Below, one piece after another: positions 21,515 through 34,049 of a stretch of 64,000 bases of DNA. Source of the stretch: Stomoxys calcitrans. Its lineage: Eukaryota; Arthropoda; Insecta; Diptera; Muscidae. Below the pieces are notes generated by a model. It saw only the letters and a program-made list of their open reading frames with translations, searched no databases and was not told the DNA's origin. The first letter of the stretch is position 1; the number at the start of each line of letters is the position of its first letter. The translations under genes and the position numbers were made by a program. The stretch covers positions 48,403,728 to 48,467,727 of the forward strand of contig NC_081553.1 in NCBI RefSeq assembly GCF_963082655.1, given 5' to 3'.

Positions 21515-24349
21515 ACAAATAAAACCATGCTAAGTTTGGCCGGGCCGAATCTTATATACCCTCCACCATGGATCGCATTTGTCGATTTCTTTTCCCGGCA
21601 TCTCTTCTTAGGCGAAAAAAGGATAAAAGAAAAGAATAGCTCTGCTATTAGAGCGATATCAAGATATGGTCTAGTTCGGGCCACAATTAAATTATATGTT
21701 GGAGACCTGTGTAAAATGTCAGCCAATTCGAATAAGAATCACGCCCTTTGTGGGTATCAATCTATAGACCGATTCAGACCATAATAAACTCGTATGTTCA
21801 GCCAAATCGGATAATAAATGCGACCTCCAGAGGCTCAAGAAGTCAAGTCCCCAGATCGGTTTATATGACAGCTATATCAGGATATGAACCCACTTGAATC
21901 TATTTTGGCACAGTTGTTGAAAGTCATAATAAAATATGTCATGCAAAATTTCAGCCAAATCGGATAAGAATTGCGCCCTCTAGAGGCACAAGAAGCCAAG
22001 TCCCCAGATCGGTTCATATGACAGCTATATCAGGTTATGAACGGATTTGAACCATACCCGGTATAGATGTTGGATATCATAACAAAACACGTCGTGCATA
22101 ATTTTATTCCAATCGGAAAAGAATTGCGCCCTCTAGAGGCTCAAGAAATCAAGACGCAAGATCGGTTTTTATGGCAGCTATATCAGATTATGAACCGATT
22201 TGAACCCTCTTCGGCACAGTTGTTGAGAGTCATAATTAAATCCGTCGTACAAAATTTCAGGCAAATCGGATAGGAATAACGCCCTCTAGTGGCTCAAGAT
22301 GTCAAGAACCCAGATCGGTTTATATGGCGGCTATATCAGGTTATTGACCGATTTGAACCTTATTAAGCACAGTTGTTGGTAGCCATAGCGAATCACGTCG
22401 TGCAAAATTTCGTTCAAATCGGATAAGAATTGCGCCCTCTAGTGTCTCAAGATGTCAAGATCCCAGATCGGTTTATATCACAGCTATATCAGGTTATTGA
22501 CCGATTTGAACCCTATTTAGCACAGTTGTTGAAAGTCATAATTAAATCCGTCGTACAAAATTTCAGGCAAATCGGATAGGAATTGCGCCCTCTAGAGGCC
22601 CAAAAAGTCAAAACCCAAAATCGGTTTATATGACGCTATATCAGGTTATGGACCGATTTGAACCCTATTTGGCACAGTTGTTGGAAGCCTAGCGAAACAC
22701 GTCGTGCAAAATTTTATTCGAATCAGATAAGAATTTCGCTCTCTAGTGTCTCAAGATGTCAAGATCCCAGAACGGTTTATATAACAGCTAATCAGGTTAT
22801 TGAGAATACCAAGATGTCAAGAACCCAGATCGGTTTATATGGCAGCTATATCAGATTATTGACCGATTTGAATCTTATTAAGCACAGTTGTTGGAAGCCA
22901 TAGCGAATGACGTCGTGCAAAATTTCGTTCAAATCGCATAAGAATTGCGCCCTCTAGTGTCTCAAGATGTCAAGATCCCAGATCGGTTTATATGACAGCT
23001 AATCAGGTTATTGACCGATTTATACCTTATTAAGCACAGTTGTTGGAAGCCATAGCGAATCATGTCGTGCAAAATTTCATTCCAATCGGATAAAAATTGC
23101 GCCCACTAGTGCTCAAGAAGTCAAGATTCAAAATCGGTTTAAATGGCAGCTATATAAACTTATGAACCGATTGGAACCTTATTTGGCTCAGTTGTGGAAA
23201 GTCATAATAAAATACGTCATGCAAAATTTCAGCCAAATCGGATAGGAATTGCGCCCTCTAGAAGCTCAAGAAGTCAAGTCCCCAGGTCGGTTTATACGAC
23301 AGCTATATCAGGTTATGGACCGATTTGAACCAGACTCGGTACAGTTGTTGGATATCATAACAAAACACATCGTGCAAAATTTCATTCCAATCGGAAAAGA
23401 ATTGCGCCCTCTAAAGGCTCAAAAAGTCAAGACCCAAGAAGTGTTTACATGGCAGCTAAATCAAAACATGGACCGATTTGAACCATACTCGGTACAGTTG
23501 TTGGATATTATGACAAAATACTTCGTGCAAAATTTCATTTAAATCGGATAAGAATTGCGACCTCGAGAGGCTCAAGATGTTAAATCCCAGATCGGTTTAT
23601 ATGACTGCTATATCAGATTATTAACCGATTTGTACCTTATTTGGCACATTTGTTGAAAGTCATAATAAAATCCATCAGGCAAATCGGAAAAGAATTGCGC
23701 CCTCTAGAGGCTCAAGAAGTCAAGACCCAAGATCGATTTATATGGCAGCAATATCAGGCTATGAACCGATTTGAACCATACTCTGTACAGTTGTTGGATA
23801 TCAAAACAAAATACTACTTGAAAAAATTCATTTAAATAGGATAAGAATTGCGCCCTCTAGAGGCTCAAGAAGTCAAGACCCAAGAAGTCAAGACCCAAGA
23901 TCGGTTTATATGGCAGCTTTATCAAAACATAGACCGATTTGAACCATACTTAGCACAGTTGTTAAAAGTGATACCATAACACCACGTGCAAAATTTCAGT
24001 CAAATCGGATAGGAATTACGCCCTCTAGAGGCTCAAGAAGTCAAGTCCCAAGATCGGTTCATATTGCAGCTATATCAAAACATGGACCGGTATGGCCCAT
24101 TTACAATCCCAACTGAGCTACACTAATAAATGTATTTTTGCAAAATTTCAAGCGGCTAGCTTTGCTCCTTCGAATGTTAGCGTGCTTTCGACAGACAGAC
24201 GAACGGATGGACGGACATGGCTAGATCGACATAAAATTTCGCGACGATCAAGAATATATATTCTTTATGGGGTCTCAGACGAGTATTTCGAGTAGTTACA
24301 AACAGAATGACGAAATTAATATACCCCCATCCTATGGTGGAGGGTATAA
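21515..24349 (-). mobile_element. DINE-1-like element, complete, largest array (2.8 kb)
   Basis: Left edge: a 3' palindrome read backwards (TTTGGCCGGGCCGAA), then TATATACCCTCCACCATGG. Right edge: the 5' block read backwards, ending CCCCATCCTATGGTGGAGGG. Between them are about 14 units of 153 bp, some shortened or doubled; GCCCTCTAGAGGC at 21975 and 22128 are exactly 153 apart. Some short segments inside units are themselves duplicated (CAAGAAGTCAAGACC twice near 23867-23895). Confidence 0.87.
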
Positions 24350-24899
24350 AAATATATCCGTATCTCGCAATAGGCACTACCTGTTACGAAAAAATTTTAA
24401 AGCCTTTTTGGAGTAGGTTAGAAATGGACTCCAAAGACTCAACAGCTGCGGTATTGGCGTCAGACCGTAGCGTGTTGTACTCCCCTCCTATAGGTGTAGG
24501 TGCCTTGGCACCTGCAATCGAGAGTAATGCTTAAAGAGCACAACTAGACGTTAGACAAATTAATGAGGAAGAGACCGATAACCCAGAGGGATGCACAGTT
24601 CATCCCCAACCTTTAAATAAAGGTGGTGTTTTTGACTCGGATTCAGACAGCGACGGTGTCATTGAAAAAGTCATCGCAGCCGAATCGAGAGATGGGGGCA
24701 TCGGGATGACGGTGAAGTGAAGTGAGCGATGACTTTGCTTAGCTCACAAGCAGACCGAGAAAGTAATCCGGTGCACGACGAAGGAAACAGAGGAGTATGT
24801 ACCGGCAGCGCATTCGGGCGAAAGTGCAGGATGCTGGATAGGGATAGAACTGATATTCCAAGCACTTATACGGAAGCTGGAAAAAGAATCAAATCTCCC

Positions 24900-25368
24900 G
24901 AAGAGCATAACACTGCTAAAATGCTGAAGAAGAAAAAGATCTCCCCGCTTTCAAGCACTCTGGGAAAACCAAGCCAGCCATCCCGCAATGGAGACTCCAG
25001 ACAGTGTCCTGCGGAGGTAGACAAAGTCGGAACAGAATCGAAAGAAGCGCGCACGGCTCCCGAGTTTTCATAGAGGAGACTGTGACTTCCAAACGGAGGG
25101 GAAAAGACGCAATGGAGACTCCAGACAGTGTCCTGCGGAGGTAGACAAAGTCGGAACAGAAACGAAGGAAGAGCATAACACTGCTAAAATGCTGAAGAAG
25201 AAAAAGAGCTCCCCGCTTTCAAGTACTCTGGGAAAACCATGACAGACATCCCGCAGTGGGGACTCCAAACAGTGTCCTGCTGAGGTAGACAAAGTCGGAA
25301 AAGGATCGAAGGAAGCGCGCACGACCCCTGAGTTTTCATAGAGGAGACTGTGACTTCCAAACGGAGGC
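24900..25368. repeat. Tandem duplication in LINE-C ORF1
   Basis: The segment from AGAGCATAACACTGCTAAAA to the CTTCCAAACGGAGG region occurs at about 24900-25106 and 25169-25368 (step about 269 bases), with a partial third copy at 25113-25161. Confidence 0.85.
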
Positions 25369-25710
25369 CACAGCCATCACGGAAGGGGAAGATGGTCGCT
25401 GAGAATGGTAAGGAGCCGCCCTCTTACGCCAGAGTGGCAAGGAAGCACCACAGAGATGAGCCGACTTATGCAGTCATCAATATCGACTGTGCATCCGATA
25501 GGATTCCACCAGATCTTCGATCCCAAGTGGAGGATCTGGTTAACGATAGGATTTTCGAACATGTGTGAAACTCTGTAGAGGGTCCACCCATACAAATGAT
25601 GAGCTGCGAGTGTAGGGGGGACATTTTTTTGCTGCGTTTTGAGTCGGCGGAATGTATTGATACCGTCAAAAAGCCCGTCAGAGGTATTTACGCTCCCTGG
25701 GAGGGAGCAT

Positions 25711-26290
25711 GTGGGGATGGGACATGGGGCAGTGGGGATGGGGCAGTGGGGATGGGGCAGTGGGGATGGGGCAGTGGGGATGGGGCAGTGGGGATGGGGC
25801 AGTGGGGATGGGGCAGTGGGGATGGGGCAGTGGGGATGGGGCAGTGGGGATGGGGCAGTGGGGATGGGGCAGTGGGGATGGGGCAGTGGGGATGGGGCAG
25901 TGGGGATGGGGCAGTGGGGATGGGGCAGTGGGGATGGGGCAGTGGGGATGGGGCAGTGGGGATGGGGCAGTGGGAATGGGGCAGTGGGGATGGGGCAGTG
26001 GGGATGGGGCAGTGGGGATGGGGCAGTGGGGATGGGGCAGTGGGGATGGGGCAGTGGGGATGGGGCAGTGGGGATGGGGCAGTGGGGATGGGGCAGTGGG
26101 GATGGGGCAGTGGGGATGGGGCAGTGGGGATGGGGCAGTGGGGATGGGGCAGTGGGGATGGGGCAGTGGGGATGGGGCAGTGGGGATGGGGCAGTGGGGA
26201 TGGGGCAGTGGGGATGGGGCAGTGGGGATGGGGCTGTGGGGATGGGGCAGTGGGGATGGGGCAGTGGGGATGGGGCAGTGGGGATTGGGC
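25711..26290. repeat. 14 bp G-rich minisatellite, about 40 units
   Basis: Unit GGGGATGGGGCAGT, repeated without any length change from about 25725; only two substitutions are visible (GGGAATGGGG near 25974 and GGGGCTGTGG near 26232). Fourteen is not a multiple of three and the unit makes no stop, so three plus frames and three minus frames stay open for 228-344 codons. These are not genes. Every unit holds two GGGG runs on the plus strand, which is strong quadruplex-forming sequence. Confidence 0.97.
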
Positions 26291-27745
26291 GACGGAATGC
26301 ATGTTGGGATTCTTGGGCAAGAAAAACGAAGGTTTGGTCGCAGAGAAGTAGGAGGTCTCCCACAGGGAGGAGAAGGAGGAAGGAACTCTCTTTGAGGTTG
26401 GCATTGATCAAGTCTCCGTAACAAGTTTGGCTAAGACTAAAGACTTAGCACACTATGGAAGCAAAGCTGTCTTTTTCAAGATTGGAAAGACTAGGATAAG
26501 CAGAAATTTTCTTCCTGCGATATCAGGCCGTGCAGTGGCAGGTGACTCAACACCGCCCAACAAACAGGGGGCCGACAACAATATTGAAAGGACTAGGAGA
26601 GCCAAAGATTCTAATACTAGAATATGAGGCACTGCAATGGCGAGAGATCCAACACAGCCTAACAAACAGTAACCCGACAACGCACCCATCACCGACTTAA
26701 AGATTCGGAATACTGGAATAGGTAAAGATCCTTATATTGGAAGGACTAGACTAGGCAAAGAACCTAAAACTATGACATCAGGCAGTGCATTGACAGTAAA
26801 GTCAATGCAGTCTAAAGAACAGGGAGCAAATGATGAGATCATCACCTACTCCCAAGATGCCCATTTACTTAAGATTTGGAAGGCTAAGATAGGCAGAGAT
26901 CCTAGTATTGAGACATCAGGCAGTACAGGGACTGGAAACCCAATATCAGTCCAAGATAAACCCTGGATGACCGGGGAGATTCGCAATATTGGGAAAGAGG
27001 TCTGCAGACTTTTTAACAGAGCTCGTCGTAAAAAAACGGAATTTTATTGGAATGTGTATTACACACGGCTTAAGGAATACAATTAGATTACCAGAGCGGC
27101 AAAACGTACCTTCTGGAAGCTTTTCTGCGAACAGGTCGATAGCGTTAATGATGGCGCCAAGATAAAAAAGTTTCTCTCAAAAACCCATGTCCAAACTAAA
27201 ACTTTAGTAGACGACATGGTAATGAAAGCAGAGACAACGAAGGACATGTTGAGGCTTTTGACGAAAATCCATTTTCCACAGGATACGAGGGAACTCACGG
27301 AATCTTGGAATAATGACTTCGATCGAAGGTTTATAATAACGAAATTTATGGTCAAGGAATCCTTGAAGAGCTTCAAACCATTTAAGTCACCCGGACCTGA
27401 TGGAATATTTTCGGCATTACTACAGAAAGCGGCAGACTATGTGGGGCCTCGTCTGGCCAAAATTTTCACAGCGTGCCTAAGACTTGGATATACTTCGAAA
27501 GCCTGGCACAAGGCAAGGGAGGTGTTTATAACCAAGCCCGGCAAGGGAAGTTATGCAACACCAAAGGCCTACAGACCCATAAGCCTTACGTCCTTTCTAC
27601 TCAAAACCATGGAACGTATTGTGGTCACCATGAAAAAGAGTAGGACATCCAGCGAACTGCTCAGATACAAACAGCATGCCTATGTCAATGGAAGGCCGGT
27701 GGAGACTGTGGAGTTTTTAAACAATGAAAGCCACAGAAGATACAC

Positions 27746-28204
27746 CACACCAATTATGATCATATTTTCTGGAATTTTATTCAATATTTCTTTTCTAATG
27801 GACATATTTCGAGTAACGCCTTCTATACATATCAACCATAATTCTTGTTTTAGATTCATTTATTTTTCCTTTTTGTCATTTCAAAAGCGTTCACCTAGTG
27901 TTGCGCTTACAGTGTAATGGACAAAGCCAAACTGTCAGGTTTGATATCTACGATAAAATACTTGCCCCAAAGTATGACAGATGCACTTGCCACGATTTGA
28001 GCACAGGATAATGAACGATTGAATGACTTATACCTCAATGTGTATAGAAGTTGTGAGTGTGTGTGTGCGTTTATGGTCTATTGGTATTTGTAAGATACAA
28101 ATATTGTTAAAGCTTTAATGTGCAATCCATTCATTCAAGTGACATGCTTACAACCCATCCATATATATATTGACATACATATGGGGCACTCCATAAAAAA
28201 ATCT
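27746..28204. other. AT-rich stretch without recognised gene
   Basis: A plus frame started in LINE-C runs on to 27917 but has no similarity past 27745. Short GT-rich patch near 28050. Confidence 0.5.
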
Positions 28205-28690
28205 GGAATATTTTTATATCCACTTCTGAAAGATGGGACTGATTGTCATTCCGTTTGCAACACGTTGAAATATTGGTCCTTGCTAAAATTTAAGATGACC
28301 TAGCTATGTCCGTCCGCCTATTCGTCAGTCCATCTGTCCATCCGTCCGTCTATCTGTATGTTCGTCTTGCTTATTAACTGATTTGGCTGAAATTAGGACA
28401 ATGATTTGTGCTAGGATCCCCATTATCCGTGCCGAATATGGTCTAGATCAGTCTGTAGGTTAATATTGCCCCCATATTGACCGATCTACCGATTTATGGT
28501 CGTAGGCCCTTACATGGTACTTTAATTACCCGATTTGGCTGAAATTTGAATATGGTTTAGACCGGTATACATCTTAATATAGGTGATACCCGATTTAAGG
28601 TCTCAGCCCCATCAAAGCTGCATTTATTGCCAGATTTTGCTAAAATTTTACACAGTGAGCTGTGTTCGGCTCTACGCGTATAAAGTGGAG
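28205..28690 (+). mobile_element. DINE-1-like fragment, second subfamily, 5' portion
   Basis: TGTCATTCCGTTTGCAACAC, CTAGCTATGTCCGTCCG and about three degraded 153 bp units (CCGATTTGGCTGAAAT). The first bases of the 5' end and the 3' hairpin are lost. Confidence 0.7.
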
Positions 28691-28739
28691 TCTAGTTTAC
28701 ATTGACAGGTTTCTTGTTTTGGAAAGAAGATATTCTGTA

Positions 28740-28904
28740 GACTGTAGAAAAGACATTTTGACAAAATTTCCTTAAGAAATGCAATGTCAACAAATTTTCC
28801 AATTGAAAAGAAAATGCTGACAAAATTGCATTTTTACCAAAATAAGTTTCCACCGAAATTTCCAACCACATTGAGTTTTTGACAAAATTTCCTATCCAAA
28901 TGAA
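28740..28904. repeat. Degenerate ~30 bp AT-rich tandem repeat, left part
   Basis: Variants of GACAAAATTTCCTATAGAAA repeat about every 30 bases. The same repeat resumes at 30540, so the 130 bp-unit element between them probably landed inside one array. Confidence 0.65.
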
Positions 28905-30539
28905 ATGAATCTTGTGGTGTAAATAGGTTACTACATTTTTTGATATCTAAAGGGGGAGCGGACCCTGCCCCTAACCCAAATTTTCAGAAACACCAGATCT
29001 CGGAAATGGGTGATGCGATTTAAGCCAAATTTTGTGAGCTCTCATGTTTGATATTCAAATTTTGGATGGGATACCTAGGGGGGGGGGGGGGGGGGGCGCC
29101 CCACCCCAAAACCTACCAAGTATATATATACACCAATCACGACAATATGGGATTCAAATGAAAGGTGTTTAAGTGCAGAAAACGTATCTGATATCCAATT
29201 GTCGGACCAAGTGCCAGGTGGACCACCCCAACCCCCAAAACACCCCTAAATCGGACATATTTACCGACCATGGCAATATGGGACTCAAATGAAAGGAATT
29301 TGCGAGTCAAATACGAATCTGAAATCCAAATTTTGAGACAAAGTTTTTGGGGTCTACCGCTTCCCCAAAACACCCCCCAAACAGGACTTATTTACTGACC
29401 ATGGCAATATGGGGCTTAAATAAAAGGTATTTGAGTGTAGAATACGAATCTGATATCCAAATATGAGACCAAGTGTTTGGGGGGCCGCCTCTCCCCAAAG
29501 GGGACAAATTTACTACAATACCAATATGGGGCTCAAATGCAAGGTCTTTGGAAGTAAAGCACAACTCTGAATCAATATTTGGGAAAAGTGTCTATGGGGC
29601 CACCTCACCAACACAACACCACCCAAATAGGAAGTATTTGCTGACCATTGAATAAGAGGCATTTTAGAGTAGCCAAGTCACTCAGTGGCCAACCCATCCC
29701 CCAAAACACCACCCAACAGGTCATGTTTGCCAACTATGGAAAAATGGAGCTCAAATAAAGGGGTTTGGGAGTAGACCATGAATCTGACATCAACATTCGG
29801 GACCAACTGTCTAGGGGACGTCCCACCACCATAACAACACCGAAGAAGGATGCATTTGCTCACCAAGACAAATTGTCTTGGTCTTCGAGACGGTGAAGCT
29901 CGATACTCATAGTTTTAAGGGCCCATACCCCAAACCGAACATATTTGCTGCCTTTTCCAATGAGGGGTTTAAGTGAATGGTTTTTGAGATTAGAAAACGA
30001 ATTGATATCCAATTTTGAGCCCTATGCCAATATGGGGTTCAAATATATGAGAATAGTGCACGTTGCTGATATATTGGGTTGCCCAAAAAGTAATTGCGGA
30101 TTTTTCATATAGTCGGCGTTGAAAAATTTTTTCACAGCTTGTGACTCTGTAATTGCATTCTTTCTTCTGTCAGTTATCAGCTGTTACTTTTAGCTTGCTT
30201 TAGAAAAAAAAGTGTAAAAAAGTATATTTGATTAAAGTTCATTCTAAGTTTTATTAAAAATGCATTTACTTTCTTTTAAAGTAACCGCAATTACTTTTTG
30301 GGCAACCCAATATTTTCGGGCCTTAGTGTTTAGGGGACCACCCCACTCCCCAAAACACCCCTAAATCGGGCATATTTACCGACCAACTCAATATGGGGCT
30401 TAAATGAAAGGAATTGGGGGGTAGAGCAAGAATTGATGCCCACATTCGGGACCAATTTTCTTGGGGTCTACCCCTGCCCAATATACCCCACAAACAGCAA
30501 TTTTTTACTGACCTCGCAAAATGGGGCTCAAATTTCCTT
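28905..30539 (-). mobile_element. 130 bp-unit element, inverted copy
   Basis: Reverse complement of the element at 18816-20835: AAATTTTGTGAGCTCTC and CCCCAAAACCTACCAAG match that element's right part, then units with ACCATGGCAATATGGGGCT follow. A run of 19 G lies at 29078-29096. MITE copy 8 is inserted at 30074. The ACAAACATAC tail of the other copy is missing. Confidence 0.68.
30074..30310 (+). mobile_element. mariner-type MITE, copy 8
   Basis: Full length, termini intact, TA at 30072-30073 and 30311-30312. Inserted in a 130 bp-unit element. Confidence 0.93.
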
Positions 30540-30771
30540 ATAAACGAAATTTTGATAAAATTTCCCATAGAAACGTAAGTTTGAAAAAAAAATTCTATAG
30601 AAATTAATTTTTGAAAATATTTCCTAAAAAAATGGATATTTTGTGAAAAATTTTTTGTAGAAATAAAATGTTGATATAATGTCGTTTAGAAATGAAACTT
30701 TGACAAAATTGCGTAAAACCAAAGAATTTTGACTACATTTTCTAACAAAATGAAATTTTGAAATTTTTGAG
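30540..30771. repeat. Degenerate ~30 bp AT-rich tandem repeat, right part
   Basis: Continues the repeat of 28740-28904 (TCTATAGAAATTAATTTTTG and similar). Confidence 0.65.
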
Positions 30772-31324
30772 TTTACTTATCTAGTCATTCCGTTAGTAAC
30801 ACCTCCAAATATTCGTATGTATAATCTTGATCTTCTCGAAGTTCTGAGTCGATCTTGCCATGTCTGTCCATCTGTCGATATCACGATATCGGTAGAACGC
30901 ACATAGCTAGCCGCTTGAAATTTTGCCGCTGTCTGTAGGTCGTTGGAGATTGCAAATGGGTCATATCGGTTGAGATTTAGATATAGCTTCCATATGAAGC
31001 GATCTCTCGATTTGACTTCTTGAAGTAGCAATTTTTGTCCGATTTGGCTGAAATTTTGTATGCGGTGATCTGTTACGACTTCCAACAACTTTGCCTAGTA
31101 CGGACCAAATCGGTTATATATAGCTCTCATATAAACCGATCTGCCTATTTGACTTCTTGAGCTCATACAAGCCCCAATTTTTATCCAATTTGGCTGAAAT
31201 TTATCATGTAATGTTTTGTTATGGCTTCCAGCAACTGTGCCAAGTACGGTCCGTATCGGTCTATAACCTGATATAGCTCCCATATAAAGCGATCTCCCGA
31301 TTTGATGGTTTGAGTCCTCTGTCT

Positions 31325-31378
31325 GTTTGTCATAAACAACGCCAGCATTAGAAGGGGGAAATCCACCGCTGAAAATTT
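31325..31378 (-). mobile_element. SINE fragment
   Basis: ACGCCAGCATTAGAAGGGG and ATCCACCGCTGAAAAT match the central body of the SINE family. Confidence 0.6.
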
Positions 31379-31379
31379 G

Positions 31380-32065
31380 TATACCCTCATGACTGTCTGT
31401 CCGTCCATCTGTCCGTCTGCCCGTCCGTCCGCCCGTCTATCTGTCTGTCCATCTCTTCGTCCATCCGTCCGTCTGTCCGTCCGTCTGTCTATCCGTCCGT
31501 CTGTCCGTCCGTCAGTCATTCCGTCTGTCCGTCCGTCTGTCCGTCCGTCTGTTCGTCCGTCTGTCCGTCCGTCTGTCCGTCCGTCTGTCCGTCCGTCTGT
31601 CCGTCCGTCTGTCCGTCTGTCCGTCCGTCTGTCCGTCCGTCTGTCCGTCCGTCTGTCTGTCCGTCTGTCCGTCTGTCCGTCTGTCCGTCCGTCTGTCCGA
31701 CCGTCCATCTGTCCGTCTGTCCGACCGTCCGTCTGTCTGTCCGTCAGTCTGTCCGTCCGTCAGTCCGCCCGTCCGCCTTCCGTCTGTCTGTCCGTCAGTC
31801 TGTCCGTCCGTCTATCCGTCTATCCGTCCGTCCGTCTGTCCGCCCGACCGTCCGTCTATCCGTCCTTCCGTCTGTCCGCCCGTCCGCCTTCCGTCTGTCT
31901 GTCCGTCCGTCTGTCCGTCCGTCTGACAGTCCGTCTGTCCGTCCATCACTCCGTCCGTCTGTCCGTCCGTCTGTCTGTCCGTATGTCCGTCCGTCTATCC
32001 ATCCGTCCGTCTGTCTGTCCGTATGTCCGTCCGTCTATCCATCCGTCCGTCTGTCTGTCTGTCGA
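31380..32065. repeat. CCGT/CTGT tandem array, ~690 bp
   Basis: Mixtures of the 4-mers CCGT and CTGT, mostly as the 12 bp unit CCGTCCGTCTGT with variants CATC, TATC, CAGT and GACC, denser in variants towards the right. Keeps a plus frame (SVRPSVRLSV...) and a minus frame (DGRTDGRTDG...) open; neither is a gene. Confidence 0.97.
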
Positions 32066-32110
32066 AAGCACGCTAACATAGTTCTTATTAGTGTAGGTCG
32101 GTCATCGCAT

Positions 32111-34049
32111 GAAGAGCAGTTTTTGCTCGCTGTGGTGTTGCTTGTAATCAACCGAGTGCCATGACCCAGAGCTCGAAAGGAGATTTAGATGGTGCTCCGC
32201 TCCTAACCAAGGGGACGATCACGCCCAAACAACGTGGGATCGATTTGGTATTATTCTGGCTTCGGTCATGTATGGGTGCATTGGTGGACGCCCTAAGAGC
32301 CCTGCAGGATTAAGCCAAGACGGCAGGAGCCTGCACAAAACACCATTAGGACTTGTCTTGGAGTGTCCCATCACTTCTATATTGATGTCATCAATCTTTG
32401 GCATCCCCTTCCCCTAAAACGTTTACCTCCTCTACCTATGGGGAGCATAGATTTATGTATTCCGTTTTAAGGGAATAGATAGATTGGCATTTGCCACCAC
32501 TTACACAAAAAAGAAAAAAGAAAACAGAAAACCCAAAACTCTGAAAGCTAAAATGCCATCCGGATAGTTGGTTGCAACCATACGTTTCAACATTCCAAAC
32601 TCTTTGATATTGCGGGGAGGGTGGTTGGAGGCTGATGTGAGTTCAATGTAATTGCCGTTGCTGTTGCACGTCAATCACTCATGTTATTTTGATTGATTCT
32701 TGTACGACAATCTCTGGTACGACATGTAGCAAGTAAAGTATTATGCCCCATGTATGGCAGAATAATAATCACACCGTCCCCACAAAAGCTTCAGTCTAGA
32801 ATCGTTTGAGGAGAAATGGGGGAAATGGCTTAAAATATACGTCTATCAGGACACACACACAAACAAGTTTCATGATATATGAGCAGCATGCCATGGGACA
32901 CTGTTTTACTCAGTCCTGTGCTCTATGTATGATGTAGCATTTATTTTATGTTCTAAAAACGAAATAATGCCAGGACTCCACGTATCTCAGCTTTCTTATG
33001 TGTATTTAAGATGATTGATAATCCAGATTTCTTTACTTTAAAGGATTTATTTTCACACATAGAAACCAAAAACACAATGTAATTCAAATACCACATGTGT
33101 GTGGTGGTAAAAGGAGAGCGAGAGAGTCTTATCGTAAGAGGCAGACACTATAATAAATCTAAAACTTATTTTTAGTAGAAAATAAAACTTAAGCTTCCCT
33201 TTCGATTTGGCATTAAGGTGAAAAAATGTTACTTCAACGTTATCTTCAAATGTTATTCGCTCATAATCCTTTCAGGTATCCTTGCAAAACCAATCGAAAT
33301 TTGTATGGGAGCTCCAAGTTGTAAAACGCTGTTAAAAAATAATTCCCAAGAAGATTAAAGATGTTTTACAAATATTCAGGCCTGAGAAACTAACGCATAA
33401 AAGGATACTTGACAGGATTATAAAACTAAAGCCATAACTTGTTATGAATTTTCATGGAGATATGGCAGCTAACTATGCGGAAAGAACTCTTGCACATACA
33501 TGCACAGCAAGCGCATGTGTGTGTCTACCATTATGTAAGTGGATAGTGCAGCGTTCTGTTGCCCTCTGTGAAACGCATTAGACGCAACAACCCATGCAGT
33601 AGGTTCCGATGTCTTTGTGCCGTTCCACAATGGCTGCCAGAGAGCGTATGACGACAGGGGCAGGAAGGCAAGCATGCATGCGAACAAATGTAAACATAAT
33701 ATGCCACTTATCACAGAACACACTTCCGCTTCCGCTAAATACCTGATGGGAGTTGATGCGTGTGGGTGTGTGAGTGTCTATGAAGGAACATGTCCTCTTT
33801 GCTCTCCATGGGTTGTGCATTTTATATCTATGTCCACACTGCAAACATTTTTGATCGCCAAATAATCTTACGCGAATCTCCTAGAAGATAGTTACGATCG
33901 CGCACATGCTCGTTAAAGGGTAGTAGAAGATTCCCCCTTCGTGAGGAGTTGTGTCATAAAAACGAATCTCCTGAAAGAGTGTTCCGCGAATCATCCATAT
34001 GAATCAGAAGAAGATCAGGAAGATCTCAGAACTACTCAAGAATCGAGTG
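32111..34049. other. Unique DNA, no gene supported
   Basis: Moderate GC at 32110-32410, AT-rich after. Overlapping small frames on both strands at 33469-33865 share the same bases and show no domain. Possibly intron or intergenic. Confidence 0.5.

Larger units (their letters stand above)
24385..27745 (+). mobile_element. LINE-C: ORF1-like region and ORF2 fragments, RNase H-clade LINE
   Basis: About 24400-25570 is a charged, ORF1-like region (ARVARKHHRDEPTYAVINID near 25430). About 26420-26930 has degenerate ~105 bp internal repeats. From 26950, ORF2 begins mid-way: DKPWMTGEIRNIGKEVCRLF, a stop, then LKSFKPFKSPGPDGIFSALL (about 27365) and YRPISLTSFLLKTMERIV (about 27565), the early RT motifs of R1/LOA-like LINEs. 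It breaks off near 27745 before the YADD box. The G-rich minisatellite 25711-26290 has grown inside the ORF1 part. Confidence 0.8.
30772..32110 (+). mobile_element. DINE-1-like element, first subfamily, with hugely grown CCGT tract
   Basis: The 5' block (TCATTCCGTTAGTAACACC, GATCTTGCCATGTCTGTCC) is followed by about three ~153 bp units to 31318. A SINE scrap follows, then the CCGT/CTGT array. It ends at about 32063 with GTCGAAAGCACGCTAAC and TATTAGTGTAGGTCGGT, sequences that in other DINEs directly follow the short CCGT tract of the 5' block. So the array sits where a second 5' block would be. Confidence 0.7.

Noticed and set aside
21515..24349. CRISPR-like array
   Set aside because: Units are full 153 bp direct tandem copies without unique spacers, and the DNA is eukaryotic.
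25377..26424. Long frames on both strands (up to 344 codons) rich in Gly/Trp/Met/Gln or in Pro/His/Ile
   Set aside because: They arise because the 14 bp repeat contains no stop in any frame; flanking codons belong to a broken LINE ORF1 or to its antisense.
31181..32081. Frames made of SVRPSV or DGRTDGRT repeats
   Set aside because: By-products of the CCGT/CTGT array; no start context, no domain, and no sign of splicing.
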